Source: JANOZM01 sp031429355
Lineage (GTDB): Bacteria > Pseudomonadota > Gammaproteobacteria > Burkholderiales > Burkholderiaceae_E
Assembly (NCBI GenBank): GCA_031429355.1
Contig: JANOZM010000014.1
Location: forward strand, 1 to 64,000
Direction: 5' to 3'
DNA length: 64,000 nucleotides
The translations under genes and the position numbers were made by a program. Shown one piece after another: positions 8,007 to 17,200 of the stretch (positions are counted from its first letter, which is position 1; each line of letters begins with the position of its first letter). The notes beneath the pieces are model-generated. The model did no database searches. It was given only the letters and a program-made list of their open reading frames with translations, and was not told where the DNA came from.

Positions 8007-10370
8007 TTATGCCGAATGCAGGGCAGCTACTTGTGATGCCTTCGCTAACAACGCATTGCGCCCTAACACAGCCCGTAATGGCTCTGGTTTATGGATCCAA
8101 TAACCTTGCATTGCATCGACACCGATAGACCGTAAAGTTGCCACAGTTGCAGGTCGCTCGACCATTTTAGCCACAACTTCGGCGTCACCAACCCGAGCAA
8201 AATTAACTATAGAAGAAATTAAATCCTGATTGACACGGTTGCTTTCTAGATCGCTTGAAAGCTGGCTGTTCAGTTTAACAAAATCGCAATCTAAATCTCG
8301 AAGAGCCGGCACCGTGTTGTATACGTTGCTTACTTCGTCTAGCGCAAAATGGCAGCCAAGCTGCTTAATAGCCGCAATAAATCGTCGTGCTGTTTCCAAG
8401 TTTTCCAAAGCAATAGACTCGGTAATTTCGAAATACAGTCGATTTGCAGCAAATTTATTTTCCAGTAAAACTTTTTCAAGAAAAGGTACAAACTCCGAAT
8501 CAAATAACGTTTGGTTAGATAAATTAAGGGAGACACTAATTTTAAAGTTGTGAGCAGAGTTTGGCTGGGCATTAATTGCACTAATTGTTCGGCTGACAAC
8601 CCAACGATCAATCATCGGCGTAAGTTCAAAGCGTTCAGCTGATGGAAGAAAGTCGCTAGGCGAATCGAAACCATGATGTTCGTTGGGTAGACGTAGAAAA
8701 ATTTCATAGTGGCCGCCGTTTTCGTTTCCAACGGCTCGCACCTTCTGGGCAAACAATTCGAAGTGGTTATCGGCTAACGCTTGATGAATGCGAGTTGCCC
8801 AAGCCAATTCGCGGGTCTTTTTAATAACGTTGGTATCGTTTTCGCAATACATTTGAAAGCGACCACGCCCTAATTCTTTGGCTAAATACAACGCCGAGTC
8901 AGATCGTAAAAGCGCTTGATTCACATCGTAACTGCGTTGATCGATTAAGCTGGCTCCAATTGAAGCACCACATTTAAATTTTCTGCGCATCCACTTAAAT
9001 TCAAGTTGCGCGACCCCGTTCAAAATTTTCTGCGCTACTTCATCAATTTCGCTCGCGGAAGTTGTGCGCATTAATACGGCAAATTCATCGCCGCCTTGCC
9101 GCGCAACGCAATCGCCTACACGAACAGAGTTTGTCAAGATGAGGGCGATTTCTTTTAAAAGCTGATCGCCGGCACCATGTCCACACGCGTCGTTAATGAC
9201 TTTAAACTGGTCTAGATCAATAATGAGTAAAGCGTGCTCAACCTTCAGATTTTGAATACGCGCTTCATCAGCAACACTTTGAAGCTCTACTTTCAATCCA
9301 CGTCGATTAAGTAAACCAGTTAAATCATCATGTGTTGACTCATGCTGCAAACGACCAAGCAATAAACTAATATGAGAAATATCTCGTAACACAACAACTT
9401 GGCGAGGAGCCCTGCCAGAACTGTCGGAAACTGTTCGCATGTGGGACTCAAACTTCACCGATTGCTCTTGGCCGTCGCGCTCCACTTGAATTGAAAATTG
9501 ATTCCAATTGGCGTCGTTACGTCGGCGATTGGACGTAGTTTTAGAAAAAGCAATCACGATACTGTCAATGATCTGCCGATCTTGACCGCTGGTGGGCCTT
9601 AAAAGTGTCGTTAATTGCTTTCCAACGCAATTTTGAATATTCGCTCCACACAATCCAAGGGCTGCCTGATTTAAACTTTGAACATTACCCGAACAATCTA
9701 AAGTAAAGACGGCTTCGCTAATAGTGTCTAAAACTTGCGCGCTATGCTGGAGACGTCGAGTTGAAGCAGCAGCTCTTTTACCGATTACAACAATCGCATA
9801 CGCGATAAATAGCACAGCAAAGAAAAATACTGACAATTGCCAAATTGATTCGAATGAAAAACCTGTTTTCATCGAATAAATTACACCTTCGACAAGCGCC
9901 ATTGAAATTACAATTGCGGCAGTTAAACGGACAGAATGAAAAGTAGAACTTAAGTTACCAACGCTAAAAGCAATAATTGCCCAAAGATAGGATGCTGATC
10001 TTAGGTTGGCGGAACCAAAGTGCATTGCGACCAAAACACTAAAGTTGGCTGCGATCATGCAATACATCGATAGACCAGCATCGGGTAAACGCAAATTAAG
10101 GTTTGTCTTGATCAAAGTCACGGAAATGACCCCACAGAAACCTACCCATAGAGCTGCTGCGATTGCGATTGCCCAAGGAAATTGGCCCTGGCTTGCGCCT
10201 AGTGCGACCCAAGTTGCCCAAATTAAGCTAACAATCGTCGCGCCAATAACACCGCGCAACCGATGACCTTGCGCAGACTGCGCTCCGCCAATATCCGCAA
10301 CAACGGCGTCGACACTTTCTCGCGTATTGCTTGGGCTAGGTTGATTTAATTGAGGGTTGGATAAAAACAT
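8007..10370 (-). CDS. Membrane PAS-GGDEF-EAL protein with degenerate EAL domain
   Basis: About 787 residues. A hydrophobic N-terminal region (residues about 35-205) holds around six membrane helices, then a PAS-like segment, a GGDEF domain (RQGGDEFAVLM, GGDEF at about residue 426) and a C-terminal EAL-type domain. The cyclase motif is intact, so c-di-GMP synthesis is plausible. The EAL part looks inactive as a phosphodiesterase: the EALxR position reads EIFLR (about residue 556), and the DDFGTG metal loop reads DEVSNV (about 678), although YFEITES is kept. It could instead bind c-di-GMP or regulate the cyclase. The ATG at 10370 is preferred to an upstream TTG at 10433. Input signal unknown. 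Confidence 0.9.
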   Translation of the reverse strand: MFLSNPQLNQPSPSNTRESVDAVVADIGGAQSAQGHRLRGVIGATIVSLIWATWVALGASQGQFPWAIAIAAALWVGFCGVISVTLIKTNLNLRLPDAGLSMYCMIAANFSVLVAMHFGSANLRSASYLWAIIAFSVGNLSSTFHSVRLTAAIVISMALVEGVIYSMKTGFSFESIWQLSVFFFAVLFIAYAIVVIGKRAAASTRRLQHSAQVLDTISEAVFTLDCSGNVQSLNQAALGLCGANIQNCVGKQLTTLLRPTSGQDRQIIDSIVIAFSKTTSNRRRNDANWNQFSIQVERDGQEQSVKFESHMRTVSDSSGRAPRQVVVLRDISHISLLLGRLQHESTHDDLTGLLNRRGLKVELQSVADEARIQNLKVEHALLIIDLDQFKVINDACGHGAGDQLLKEIALILTNSVRVGDCVARQGGDEFAVLMRTTSASEIDEVAQKILNGVAQLEFKWMRRKFKCGASIGASLIDQRSYDVNQALLRSDSALYLAKELGRGRFQMYCENDTNVIKKTRELAWATRIHQALADNHFELFAQKVRAVGNENGGHYEIFLRLPNEHHGFDSPSDFLPSAERFELTPMIDRWVVSRTISAINAQPNSAHNFKISVSLNLSNQTLFDSEFVPFLEKVLLENKFAANRLYFEITESIALENLETARRFIAAIKQLGCHFALDEVSNVYNTVPALRDLDCDFVKLNSQLSSDLESNRVNQDLISSIVNFARVGDAEVVAKMVERPATVATLRSIGVDAMQGYWIHKPEPLRAVLGRNALLAKASQVAALHSA

Positions 10371-10506
10371 GGTGTAACAACGGAATTCGACTAAAAGTTT
10401 GAATTCGCAAGGTACTCCGGATTGGCCGAACAAAACAGATTCGCTTGAATCAGTGGCCTGCGCAAACAGACTATCGGTTTATTCAAGTAGCGCGGGCGCT
10501 GCAACT

Positions 10507-11337
10507 TTACTTTTTATTGAAAATGGCGGTCATAGGTAGACTAGAAATTTCCGCCAACATTAAAGCCAGTTGTTCAGCTGCACTAAATATTAATTGCGAG
10601 CCTTTTTCAGCCGTTGCCATGCCCGCATTACCCGCTGCTCCCTCGGGGTTGTAATCTTGCATTTGCCAACCCATTTTTGCGCTTTTACCATTTCCTAAAA
10701 TTGGATATTGCGGCGATCTATCCTGTGACTGGGTTCTAAACTCTTTAGCTGCATTCATGTTTACAAATTGCGGTCGTGCTGCCAACAGCATTGAAGTTTC
10801 AATGGCACCACCATGAATGCCAAATCGATGTTCGGTAGCTGGAAATTGGTTCATTACCGCATCGCCAATTGGTAAAGAATACCAATTGCTAGAAAACACC
10901 AACAAATTGTGCTCGGTGCGTAAATCGCGCGCCACAAGATCCATCACACTTACTTGTCCACCATGCGAATTAAATAGTAGTAATTTTTTAATTCCGCTGC
11001 GCGCAACGCTAGCGCCAATGTCAGTCCATAACGAAATAATTGTTTGCGTGCTTAACGTTAAGGTGCCAGGAAATTGAATGTGCTCATTGCTTTTTCCAAT
11101 CGCCTGGGTTGGCAAAAACAAAATAGGTAAGGTACTTGCAAGCTTAGGTAAGCAAGCCGCTATAACCGAGTCGATAATTGTTTGATCGACACTGCAAGGT
11201 AAATGCGGCCCATGCTGTTCAATAGCGGCTACAGGTAACACAGCAACGACTTCATCAAGTTGCTGCGATTGCGCAATCGCTTGAAAATCGAGCGTGGTTA
11301 AATCGGCCCAAAATTTAGATTTTAAAGTCATTGGCAT
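10507..11337 (-). CDS. Creatininase-family amidohydrolase
   Basis: 276 residues with the metal-binding motifs of the creatininase family: LPVAAIEQHGPHLP (Glu and His ligands), NSHGGQ, FGIHGGAIETSML (a conserved His and Glu), and NPEGAAGNA near the C-terminus. Characterised members hydrolyse creatinine to creatine, or act on formamide or peptide-like amides in cofactor and hydantoin pathways, so the substrate is open. The gene starts 2 bases after the stop of the glutathione S-transferase gene, so the two are almost surely cotranscribed and translationally coupled. No creatinase or sarcosine oxidase is in the window, which weakens the case for a full creatinine pathway. Confidence 0.86.
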   Translation of the reverse strand: MPMTLKSKFWADLTTLDFQAIAQSQQLDEVVAVLPVAAIEQHGPHLPCSVDQTIIDSVIAACLPKLASTLPILFLPTQAIGKSNEHIQFPGTLTLSTQTIISLWTDIGASVARSGIKKLLLFNSHGGQVSVMDLVARDLRTEHNLLVFSSNWYSLPIGDAVMNQFPATEHRFGIHGGAIETSMLLAARPQFVNMNAAKEFRTQSQDRSPQYPILGNGKSAKMGWQMQDYNPEGAAGNAGMATAEKGSQLIFSAAEQLALMLAEISSLPMTAIFNKK

Positions 11338-11339
11338 CG

Positions 11340-12065
11340 TTAAACTTTCGAACGTAAATCTTGCAACAAACGACCTTGCAGTAGAGCCGCTTTATCGTGA
11401 GCCGGATCAACCGATGTTTCAAGCAAGGCTTGTTGATACCAAGTTTGCATTGAATCTAAGGCCAGTACCCGACCAACATATTGCATCGAGTTCTCTGAAA
11501 GTTTTAAGCCGTAGCCTTGAATCCGAAAAGCCACCGGCGCAAAAAATGCATCCACCGCCGTAAAGTTGGATCCTGCCAAAAATGGGCCTCCAAAGTTGTT
11601 TAAACCCTCTTGCCACAACTCTTCGAGCCGATTTAAATCGGCTTGTAAAGAACTAGAAATTTCGTTTAGTTGCACACGATAGCCACAGTGCATTGGGCAA
11701 GTGGATCGTAGGGGTAAAAAACCCGAGTGCATTTCGGCAGCAGCACTTCGTGCCCAAGCGCGGGCCGCACCATCGGAGGGCCAAACACCTGTAAAGCGCT
11801 CCGCTAAATATTCGATAATTGCTAGAGAATCCCAGACAGCCTGCGGGCCAATTTGTAGGCACGGCACTTTTCCGGTGGGTGAAAACCCGCGAAACGCTAA
11901 ATAATTTGATGCCATTTCGGCATCGCTAGGTGCAAACACATGTATCTGCTCTTGAAATTCAATATTTAAGTGTTTCATCAACACCCAAGGGCGCAACGAC
12001 CACGACGAGTAGTTTTTGTTGGCAATATGCAAAATTAAAGCAGGGGCGTTTGAAGTACTGATCAT
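11340..12065 (-). CDS. Glutathione S-transferase family protein
   Basis: 241 residues. The N-terminal thioredoxin-like half shows IANKNYSSWSLRPWVLMKHL, where the SSWS serine is the probable glutathione-activating residue, then GKVPCLQIG (cis-proline turn) and WDSLAIIEYLAERF (the glutathione gamma-glutamyl contact is the Asp-Ser pair). The C-terminal half is helical, with NFTAVDAFFAPVAFR matching the N-capping box of GST helix 6. Family members conjugate or remove glutathione from electrophiles; some isomerise maleyl compounds. Coupled to the creatininase-family gene downstream, it may act on an intermediate in that pathway, but this is inference. Divergent from the glycine riboswitch and gcv operon, with about 150 bases between them. 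Confidence 0.9.
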   Translation of the reverse strand: MISTSNAPALILHIANKNYSSWSLRPWVLMKHLNIEFQEQIHVFAPSDAEMASNYLAFRGFSPTGKVPCLQIGPQAVWDSLAIIEYLAERFTGVWPSDGAARAWARSAAAEMHSGFLPLRSTCPMHCGYRVQLNEISSSLQADLNRLEELWQEGLNNFGGPFLAGSNFTAVDAFFAPVAFRIQGYGLKLSENSMQYVGRVLALDSMQTWYQQALLETSVDPAHDKAALLQGRLLQDLRSKV

Positions 12066-12212
12066 CGGGCAACATTCTTAAAAATTAACCACTTTGTGTA
12101 TTGGAACTATTTAAATCCGATCTTGCAATTTGGCCGCAGGACTAAGTTCACAAAATTTAAAGTTTTTGATAGGGAAACAATTAATGTCCAGATAGAATAC
12201 TCGAAGCTGAAA

Positions 12213-12405
12213 ATCAAACGGGAGAGACTTGCACTGCTTTTAGGCAGGCTAGCAAGCGCCGAAGGGGAATCGCCCCAGAAACTCTCAGGCAAAAGGACTG
12301 TTTGATGTTGGCACTCTGGAGAGAGCGTAGCGCTTTGCATTTGTTGCAAAAGTGACCACGACGCCGAAGGATTCATATCTCAGGCAAAAGGACAGAGGGG
12401 GCTCA
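12213..12405 (+). promoter_or_regulatory. Tandem glycine riboswitch
   Basis: Two glycine aptamers lie in series before gcvH. Aptamer 1 is closed by the perfect pair ATCAAAC (12213-12219) with GTTTGAT (12300-12306) and contains GGGAGAG, GCGCCGAAGG and CTCAGGCAAAAGGAC. Aptamer 2 is closed by CTCTG (12314-12318) with CAGAG (12393-12397) and contains GGAGAG, ACGCCGAAGG and CTCAGGCAAAAGGAC. These repeated cores are the hallmark of the class, which in proteobacteria turns on the glycine cleavage genes when glycine is plentiful. A TAGAAT box at 12193-12198 is a possible -10 element. No strong terminator hairpin is seen after aptamer 2, so control may act on translation of the TTG-started gcvH. Confidence 0.95.
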
Positions 12406-12436
12406 ACTTTGATCAACCGAAGTCACGAGGCCACCC

Positions 12437-12835
12437 TTGAGCACAAATTCTGCACCTGCACATTTTTTATACACCCAATCCCACGAATGGGTTGAGTTAC
12501 ATTCCGATGGCACTGCCACTATAGGCATTACCGATTACGCACAAGATCATTTGGGCGAAGTGGTTTACGCAGAACCGCCCGCAGTCGGCAGCGAAGTAAT
12601 CACCGGCAGTGTATGTGGTGTAGTGGAATCCACTAAGGCAGCAGCCGATGTGTATTCGCCCGTAACTGGCGAAGTAGTAGCAACCAATGACGAGCTATCG
12701 TCCTCCCCACAAACAATTAACGAAGCACCCTACGCCAAGGGTTGGTTCTTTAAAGTAAAGCTTGCTAATGCCAGCGATCGTAATGGCCTAATGGATTTGG
12801 CATCGTACGAAACCCACGTTAAATCACAAGCTTAA
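12437..12835 (+). CDS. gcvH: Glycine cleavage system H protein
   Basis: 132-residue lipoyl carrier that shuttles the aminomethyl group between the P, T and L proteins. The lipoyl domain is clear: SHEWVELHSDGTATIGITDYA, then VVESTKAAADVYSPV with the lipoylated lysine at about residue 67. The start is a TTG at 12437: an ACGAGG ribosome site lies 6 bases upstream, an in-frame TGA sits at 12410-12412, and no ATG or GTG occurs before the conserved HEWV motif. The weak start codon together with the riboswitch directly upstream suggests tightly controlled translation. First gene of gcvHPT; gcvP begins 11 bases after its stop. Confidence 0.97.
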   Translation: MSTNSAPAHFLYTQSHEWVELHSDGTATIGITDYAQDHLGEVVYAEPPAVGSEVITGSVCGVVESTKAAADVYSPVTGEVVATNDELSSSPQTINEAPYAKGWFFKVKLANASDRNGLMDLASYETHVKSQA

Positions 12836-12846
12836 GAAGAATAAAA

Positions 12847-15747
12847 ATGAAACTAAACGAAGCCATTTCTCAAAGTGGTCTAGCCGCATTATTTGCGCAA
12901 GACGAATTTCACGGACGACACTTAGGTGCGGTAGGTAGCGATACTCACCTCATGTTAAAAACAATTGGTTGGGACTCGATTGGGCAGTTGGTACAAAAGA
13001 CCGTGCCCGCCTCAATTTTGCGCGATACTTTGTTAAATTTACCAGCGCCTGCAACCGAAAACGAAGCCTTGCAAGAACTACAAGGCATTGCCAATAAAAA
13101 CCAAATTTGGCGCAGCTACATTGGCTGTGGTTATTACAATACCTTGTTGCCAGAACCGATTCGCCGCAACGTACTTGAGAACCCTGGCTGGTATACCGCC
13201 TACACGCCTTATCAGGCTGAAATTGCACAGGGTCGGTTAGAGTCTTTGTTAAATTACCAAACAATGATTATTGAGCTAACCGGCTTGCCCGTAGCCAATG
13301 CGTCACTGCTTGATGAGGCTACAGCGGCCGCTGAGGCAATGACTTTAATTCGTCGCTCTGTAAAGTCTAAAGCGACTGTGTATTTTGTAGATGCTAAAAC
13401 CCATCCACAAGTCATTGATGTTATTCGTACTCGTGCACGGGGCGCTGCAATCGATTTGCAAATTGGCAACCCCGATACCGAATTAGAAATGGGCAAATGC
13501 TTCGGTGCGCACTTGCAAAACCCCGACACCCAAGGTCTGGTTCGCGATCTTAGCGCGTTAATTTCAAAAATTCATGCCGGTGGTGGTATGGCTTGCGTCG
13601 GCAGTGATTTACTTGCGCTTATGCAAATTAAATCGCCTGGTGCGATGGGCGCCGATTTAGCCATTGGTTCGGCGCAACGCTTTGGTGTGCCATTAGGTTA
13701 TGGCGGCCCACACGCTGCATTTATGTCGGCTCGTCAAGAGCTGGTGCGTTCGATGCCCGGTCGCTTAATTGGTGTTTCTAAAGACACCGCAGGCAACGTC
13801 GCGTTACGCATGGCGCTGCAAACCCGTGAGCAACATATTCGCCGCGACAAGGCCACTTCAAATATTTGTACAGCCCAAGCGTTACTAGCAAATATTGCTG
13901 CTTTTTACGCGATTTGGCATGGCCCAGAAGGCTTAAAACGGATTGCGGTTCGTACGCACTTTTTGGCCCGCTTGCTGGCCAGCTTAGTCGTTAAAAACAG
14001 CGCCGCGAAATTAGTGCATAACAGCTTTTTCGATACCGTTTTATTTAGCGCTTGCAGCGATCAAGCCGTACAAGAACGCGCCAGTGCGAAGCAAATGAAT
14101 TTACGCTCGTTTGGCAATGCAACTTGGGGTGTTAGCTTAGATGAAACAACCACATTAGCCGACGTATCTGATTTGGCTTATGTCCTCACTGGCAAACAAG
14201 TTTCTGCAACTGAGGCCGCGCAATCTTTCGGCTTAGAAACAGACGCCAATCCGGTAGCCAGAACAGACGCGGTATTAACCCATCCAGTGTTCGATCGCTA
14301 CCATAGCGAAACCGAATTTATGCGCTACCTCAAGCGCCTTGAGAATAAAGATTTTTCGTTAGTTCACGGCATGATTCCGTTGGGCTCTTGCACGATGAAA
14401 CTTAATGCTGCATCCGAAATGGCACCAGTTACGTGGCCCCAGTTTGCTAACTTGCATCCGTTTGCTCCAGCAGCACAGACCCAAGGTTACGCCACCATGA
14501 TCGGGCAGTTGGGCGATTGGTTGGCAGAAATTACTGGCTTTGCAAAAGTAAGCTTTCAACCAAACTCAGGCGCACAAGGCGAATACGCAGGGCTGCTAGC
14601 CATTCGCACCTATCAACGAGCCAGCGGCCAAGGGCATCGTAATGTTTGTTTGATCCCATCATCGGCCCACGGCACTAATCCGGCCAGCGCCCAAATGTTG
14701 GACATGCAAATTGTAGTAACCGCTTGCGATAAAGAGGGCAACGTCGACTTGGTGGATTTAAAAGCAAAAATCGCTTTACATCGCGAAAATTTGTCGGCCT
14801 TAATGGTGACTTACCCATCGACGCATGGTGTGTTTGAAGATGCCATTAAAGATATTTGCGCGATGGTGCACGAGGCTGGTGGCCAAGTGTATATGGATGG
14901 CGCTAACTTAAACGCACAAGCTGGTCTGTGCCAACCCGGTGAAATTGGTGCCGACGTTTGCCATATGAATTTGCATAAAACATTTTGCATCCCTCACGGC
15001 GGTGGAGGACCCGGCATGGGCCCTATTGCTGTAGCTGCCCATTTGGCCCCACATTTGCCAGAGCATGGCATGCAAGAAATTGCGGTTGGGCTTAATGCAC
15101 CTTCGGATCATTTTGATGCCGTGTCGGCAGCCCCTTACGGTAGCGCTTTAATATTGACGATTTCGTGGATGTACATTCGGATGATGGGTGCCACTGGCAT
15201 TCGTCGAGCGACTGAAATCGCAATTTTAAATGCCAATTACATTGCCGCACGCTTGCGCCCGTTTTACCCCATTTTGTATACGGGCTTAGAAGGGCAAGTT
15301 GCGCACGAATGTATTTTGGATGTGCGTTCATTTAAAGCCGAATATGGCGTTACTGCAGAGGACATTGCCAAGCGTTTAATGGATTATGGCTTTCACGCGC
15401 CAACATTATCTTTCCCTGTGGTTGATACCCTGATGGTTGAACCAACCGAGAGCGAATCGAAAACCGAGCTTGATCGTTTTTGCGACGCCATGATTTCGAT
15501 TCACGGCGAGTTGCAACAGATTAAAAACGGCCAATTTGATAAATTAGATAACCCGCTTAAAAACGCTCCACACACCGCCGTGGAGGTCATTGGTGATTGG
15601 CAGCACGCCTATACACGCGAGCAAGCCGCTTACCCGTTAAGTTCGATACGGGCTAATAAATTTTGGCCTTCAGTTAAACGGGTGGATGGTCCCGGCGGTG
15701 ATCGTAATTTAATTTGCAGCTGCCCACCCTTGTCTGATTACGTTTAA
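12847..15747 (+). CDS. gcvP: Glycine dehydrogenase (decarboxylating), P protein
   Basis: 966 residues, the fused single-chain P protein. It decarboxylates glycine with pyridoxal phosphate and passes the aminomethyl group to lipoyl-GcvH. The N-terminal half (FHGRHLGAVGSD, YIGCGYYNTLLPEPIRRNVLENPGWYTAYTPYQ) and the C-terminal half (MIPLGSCTMKLN, FQPNSGAQGEYAGLLAIR, MNLHKTFCIPHGGGGPGMGP) are both present. The lysine of LHKTF in the C-terminal half is the pyridoxal phosphate Schiff-base residue. Length and motifs are full, with no sign of damage. It lies between gcvH and gcvT in the riboswitch-controlled operon. The glycine-rich HGGGGPGMG loop closes the active site. Confidence 0.98.
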   Translation: MKLNEAISQSGLAALFAQDEFHGRHLGAVGSDTHLMLKTIGWDSIGQLVQKTVPASILRDTLLNLPAPATENEALQELQGIANKNQIWRSYIGCGYYNTLLPEPIRRNVLENPGWYTAYTPYQAEIAQGRLESLLNYQTMIIELTGLPVANASLLDEATAAAEAMTLIRRSVKSKATVYFVDAKTHPQVIDVIRTRARGAAIDLQIGNPDTELEMGKCFGAHLQNPDTQGLVRDLSALISKIHAGGGMACVGSDLLALMQIKSPGAMGADLAIGSAQRFGVPLGYGGPHAAFMSARQELVRSMPGRLIGVSKDTAGNVALRMALQTREQHIRRDKATSNICTAQALLANIAAFYAIWHGPEGLKRIAVRTHFLARLLASLVVKNSAAKLVHNSFFDTVLFSACSDQAVQERASAKQMNLRSFGNATWGVSLDETTTLADVSDLAYVLTGKQVSATEAAQSFGLETDANPVARTDAVLTHPVFDRYHSETEFMRYLKRLENKDFSLVHGMIPLGSCTMKLNAASEMAPVTWPQFANLHPFAPAAQTQGYATMIGQLGDWLAEITGFAKVSFQPNSGAQGEYAGLLAIRTYQRASGQGHRNVCLIPSSAHGTNPASAQMLDMQIVVTACDKEGNVDLVDLKAKIALHRENLSALMVTYPSTHGVFEDAIKDICAMVHEAGGQVYMDGANLNAQAGLCQPGEIGADVCHMNLHKTFCIPHGGGGPGMGPIAVAAHLAPHLPEHGMQEIAVGLNAPSDHFDAVSAAPYGSALILTISWMYIRMMGATGIRRATEIAILNANYIAARLRPFYPILYTGLEGQVAHECILDVRSFKAEYGVTAEDIAKRLMDYGFHAPTLSFPVVDTLMVEPTESESKTELDRFCDAMISIHGELQQIKNGQFDKLDNPLKNAPHTAVEVIGDWQHAYTREQAAYPLSSIRANKFWPSVKRVDGPGGDRNLICSCPPLSDYV

Positions 15748-15754
15748 AGGAACA

Positions 15755-16867
15755 ATGATGAGTGAAGCCGCTACGCCTGCCTTGTTGCACACCCCACTAG
15801 ATGCCTTGCACCGCGAGCTGGGTGCCCGTATGGGCGGCTTTGCGGGGTATGACATGCCTATTCAATACCCATCAGGTCTAAAGGCCGAGCATCTGCACTG
15901 CCGCGCGCAAGCGGGTTTGTTTGACGTTAGTCATATGGGGCAAATTCGCGTGACAGGCCCGCGTGAATCCCTAGAGAAAGTGTTTCCAATTGATGCGCAC
16001 GATTGGCCTATTGGAAAACAAAAATACAGTTTTTTGCTTAACGATACTGGTGGCATCGAAGATGATTTAATGGCGGTACGGCTCGTCGATGAAGTCCGCC
16101 TAGTGGTGAATGCAGGTAATAAGTTTAAAGATATTTTATGGTTTAAAGCCTTGGCTCCCGACTTAACATTCGAATGGATTGATGCTGCGCTAATCGCTCT
16201 TCAAGGACCTGCCGCAGAAGCAGTGTTAGCCCACTACGATGCCAGTGCCGCTGCTATGAGCTTCATGAATGGTGCTTGGCTGAACATTGATGGCCTGCAA
16301 TGTTATGCGACCCGCAGCGGCTACACCGGCGAAGATGGTTACGAAATTTCAGTACCTAGTGACCAAGCAATTAATGTTTGTAAAAAACTGCTTGCGGACG
16401 ACCGGGTAAAACCAGTTGGGCTTGGCGCACGCGATACCTTACGGCTTGAGGCAGGTCTGCCGCTTCATGGCAACGACATCGACGCAAGTAAAACACCGAT
16501 CCAGGCGAATCTCGCCTGGGCAATTCCCAAGGTAAGACGCGAAGGTGGTGAACGCGCGGGCAATTTTCCCGGTGCAAACATTTTGTTTGATCAATGGCGC
16601 AAAGGTGTTGACCAAAAATTGGTGGGCCTAAAATCGAGTAGTCCCGTTCCTATACGTTCGCACGCTCAATTAGTAAATGCCAGCGGTGCTTCGGTCGGTG
16701 AAGTAACCAGCGGCACCGTATCGCCAACCTTAAACCAACCGGTTTTGTTAGCCTATCTAAATTCAACAGTCGGCAACGACGAGGCGATTTTTGCCGTAGT
16801 TAGAAATCAGCAATTGCCTCTTGAACGGGTTAAACTTCCCTTCGTTCAGAAACAATATAAACGTTGA
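15755..16867 (+). CDS. gcvT: Aminomethyltransferase, glycine cleavage T protein
   Basis: 370 residues, normal for GcvT. It transfers the methylene group from aminomethyl-lipoyl-GcvH to tetrahydrofolate, giving 5,10-methylene-THF and ammonia. Visible motifs: TPLDALHRELGARMGGFAGYDMPIQY, GLFDVSHMGQIRVTGP, SFLLNDTGGIEDDLM, the folate-site stretch TRSGYTGEDGYEI, and VGLGARDTLRLEAGLPLHGND. The ATG at 15755 follows AAAGGA with short spacing and begins 7 bases after the gcvP stop; a second ATG follows at once. The gcvH-gcvP-gcvT order differs from E. coli gcvTHP. The L protein (lipoamide dehydrogenase) is not in the window and is presumably shared with other complexes. Confidence 0.97.
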   Translation: MMSEAATPALLHTPLDALHRELGARMGGFAGYDMPIQYPSGLKAEHLHCRAQAGLFDVSHMGQIRVTGPRESLEKVFPIDAHDWPIGKQKYSFLLNDTGGIEDDLMAVRLVDEVRLVVNAGNKFKDILWFKALAPDLTFEWIDAALIALQGPAAEAVLAHYDASAAAMSFMNGAWLNIDGLQCYATRSGYTGEDGYEISVPSDQAINVCKKLLADDRVKPVGLGARDTLRLEAGLPLHGNDIDASKTPIQANLAWAIPKVRREGGERAGNFPGANILFDQWRKGVDQKLVGLKSSSPVPIRSHAQLVNASGASVGEVTSGTVSPTLNQPVLLAYLNSTVGNDEAIFAVVRNQQLPLERVKLPFVQKQYKR

Positions 16868-16890
16868 TTAAAATAGGCCAAGAATAAAAA

Positions 16891-17163
16891 ATGGATCAGA
16901 AAAAAATTCGCATGATGGTTCAGTTAAGTGACGAAGGGACCAAACAAATTGGTTCTTCGTTACTGACCTACGCAAAGCAAAATTCAATTGGTTCGTTCTT
17001 TAAATGCGAAGCTGTAGACCCGAATGGCCCGTACTTTTACATGTTAGTTGATATGGGTATTGACGGTGAAGATGGCCCAAATTTAGAGTTGTTTGTACCC
17101 CATTCGTATGTACGGTTTTACATGCGCGCACAAAATGATGGGCAAATTGGGTTTATCGCTTAG
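16891..17163 (+). CDS. Small protein of unknown function after gcvT
   Basis: 90 residues, not recognised. It starts 24 bases after gcvT on the same strand and could be the last gene of the glycine-riboswitch operon. The chain is mixed alpha/beta and soluble: an N-terminal basic stretch (MDQKKIRMMVQ), a helix-like DEGTKQIGSSLLTYAKQNS, then an acidic region GIDGEDGPNLELFVPHSYVRFYMR. There is no signal peptide, membrane segment or cysteine pair (a single Cys near residue 44). Codon use resembles its neighbours, supporting a real gene. It might be a small regulator or an independent gene; I assign no function. Confidence 0.7.
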   Translation: MDQKKIRMMVQLSDEGTKQIGSSLLTYAKQNSIGSFFKCEAVDPNGPYFYMLVDMGIDGEDGPNLELFVPHSYVRFYMRAQNDGQIGFIA

Positions 17164-17200
17164 TTTTTCAATAAACTGAATCAAACCAACACTTGTCGCT

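Noticed and set aside
12107..12376. Short open frames on both strands over the glycine riboswitch
   Set aside because: They coincide with the structured RNA and have no coding features.
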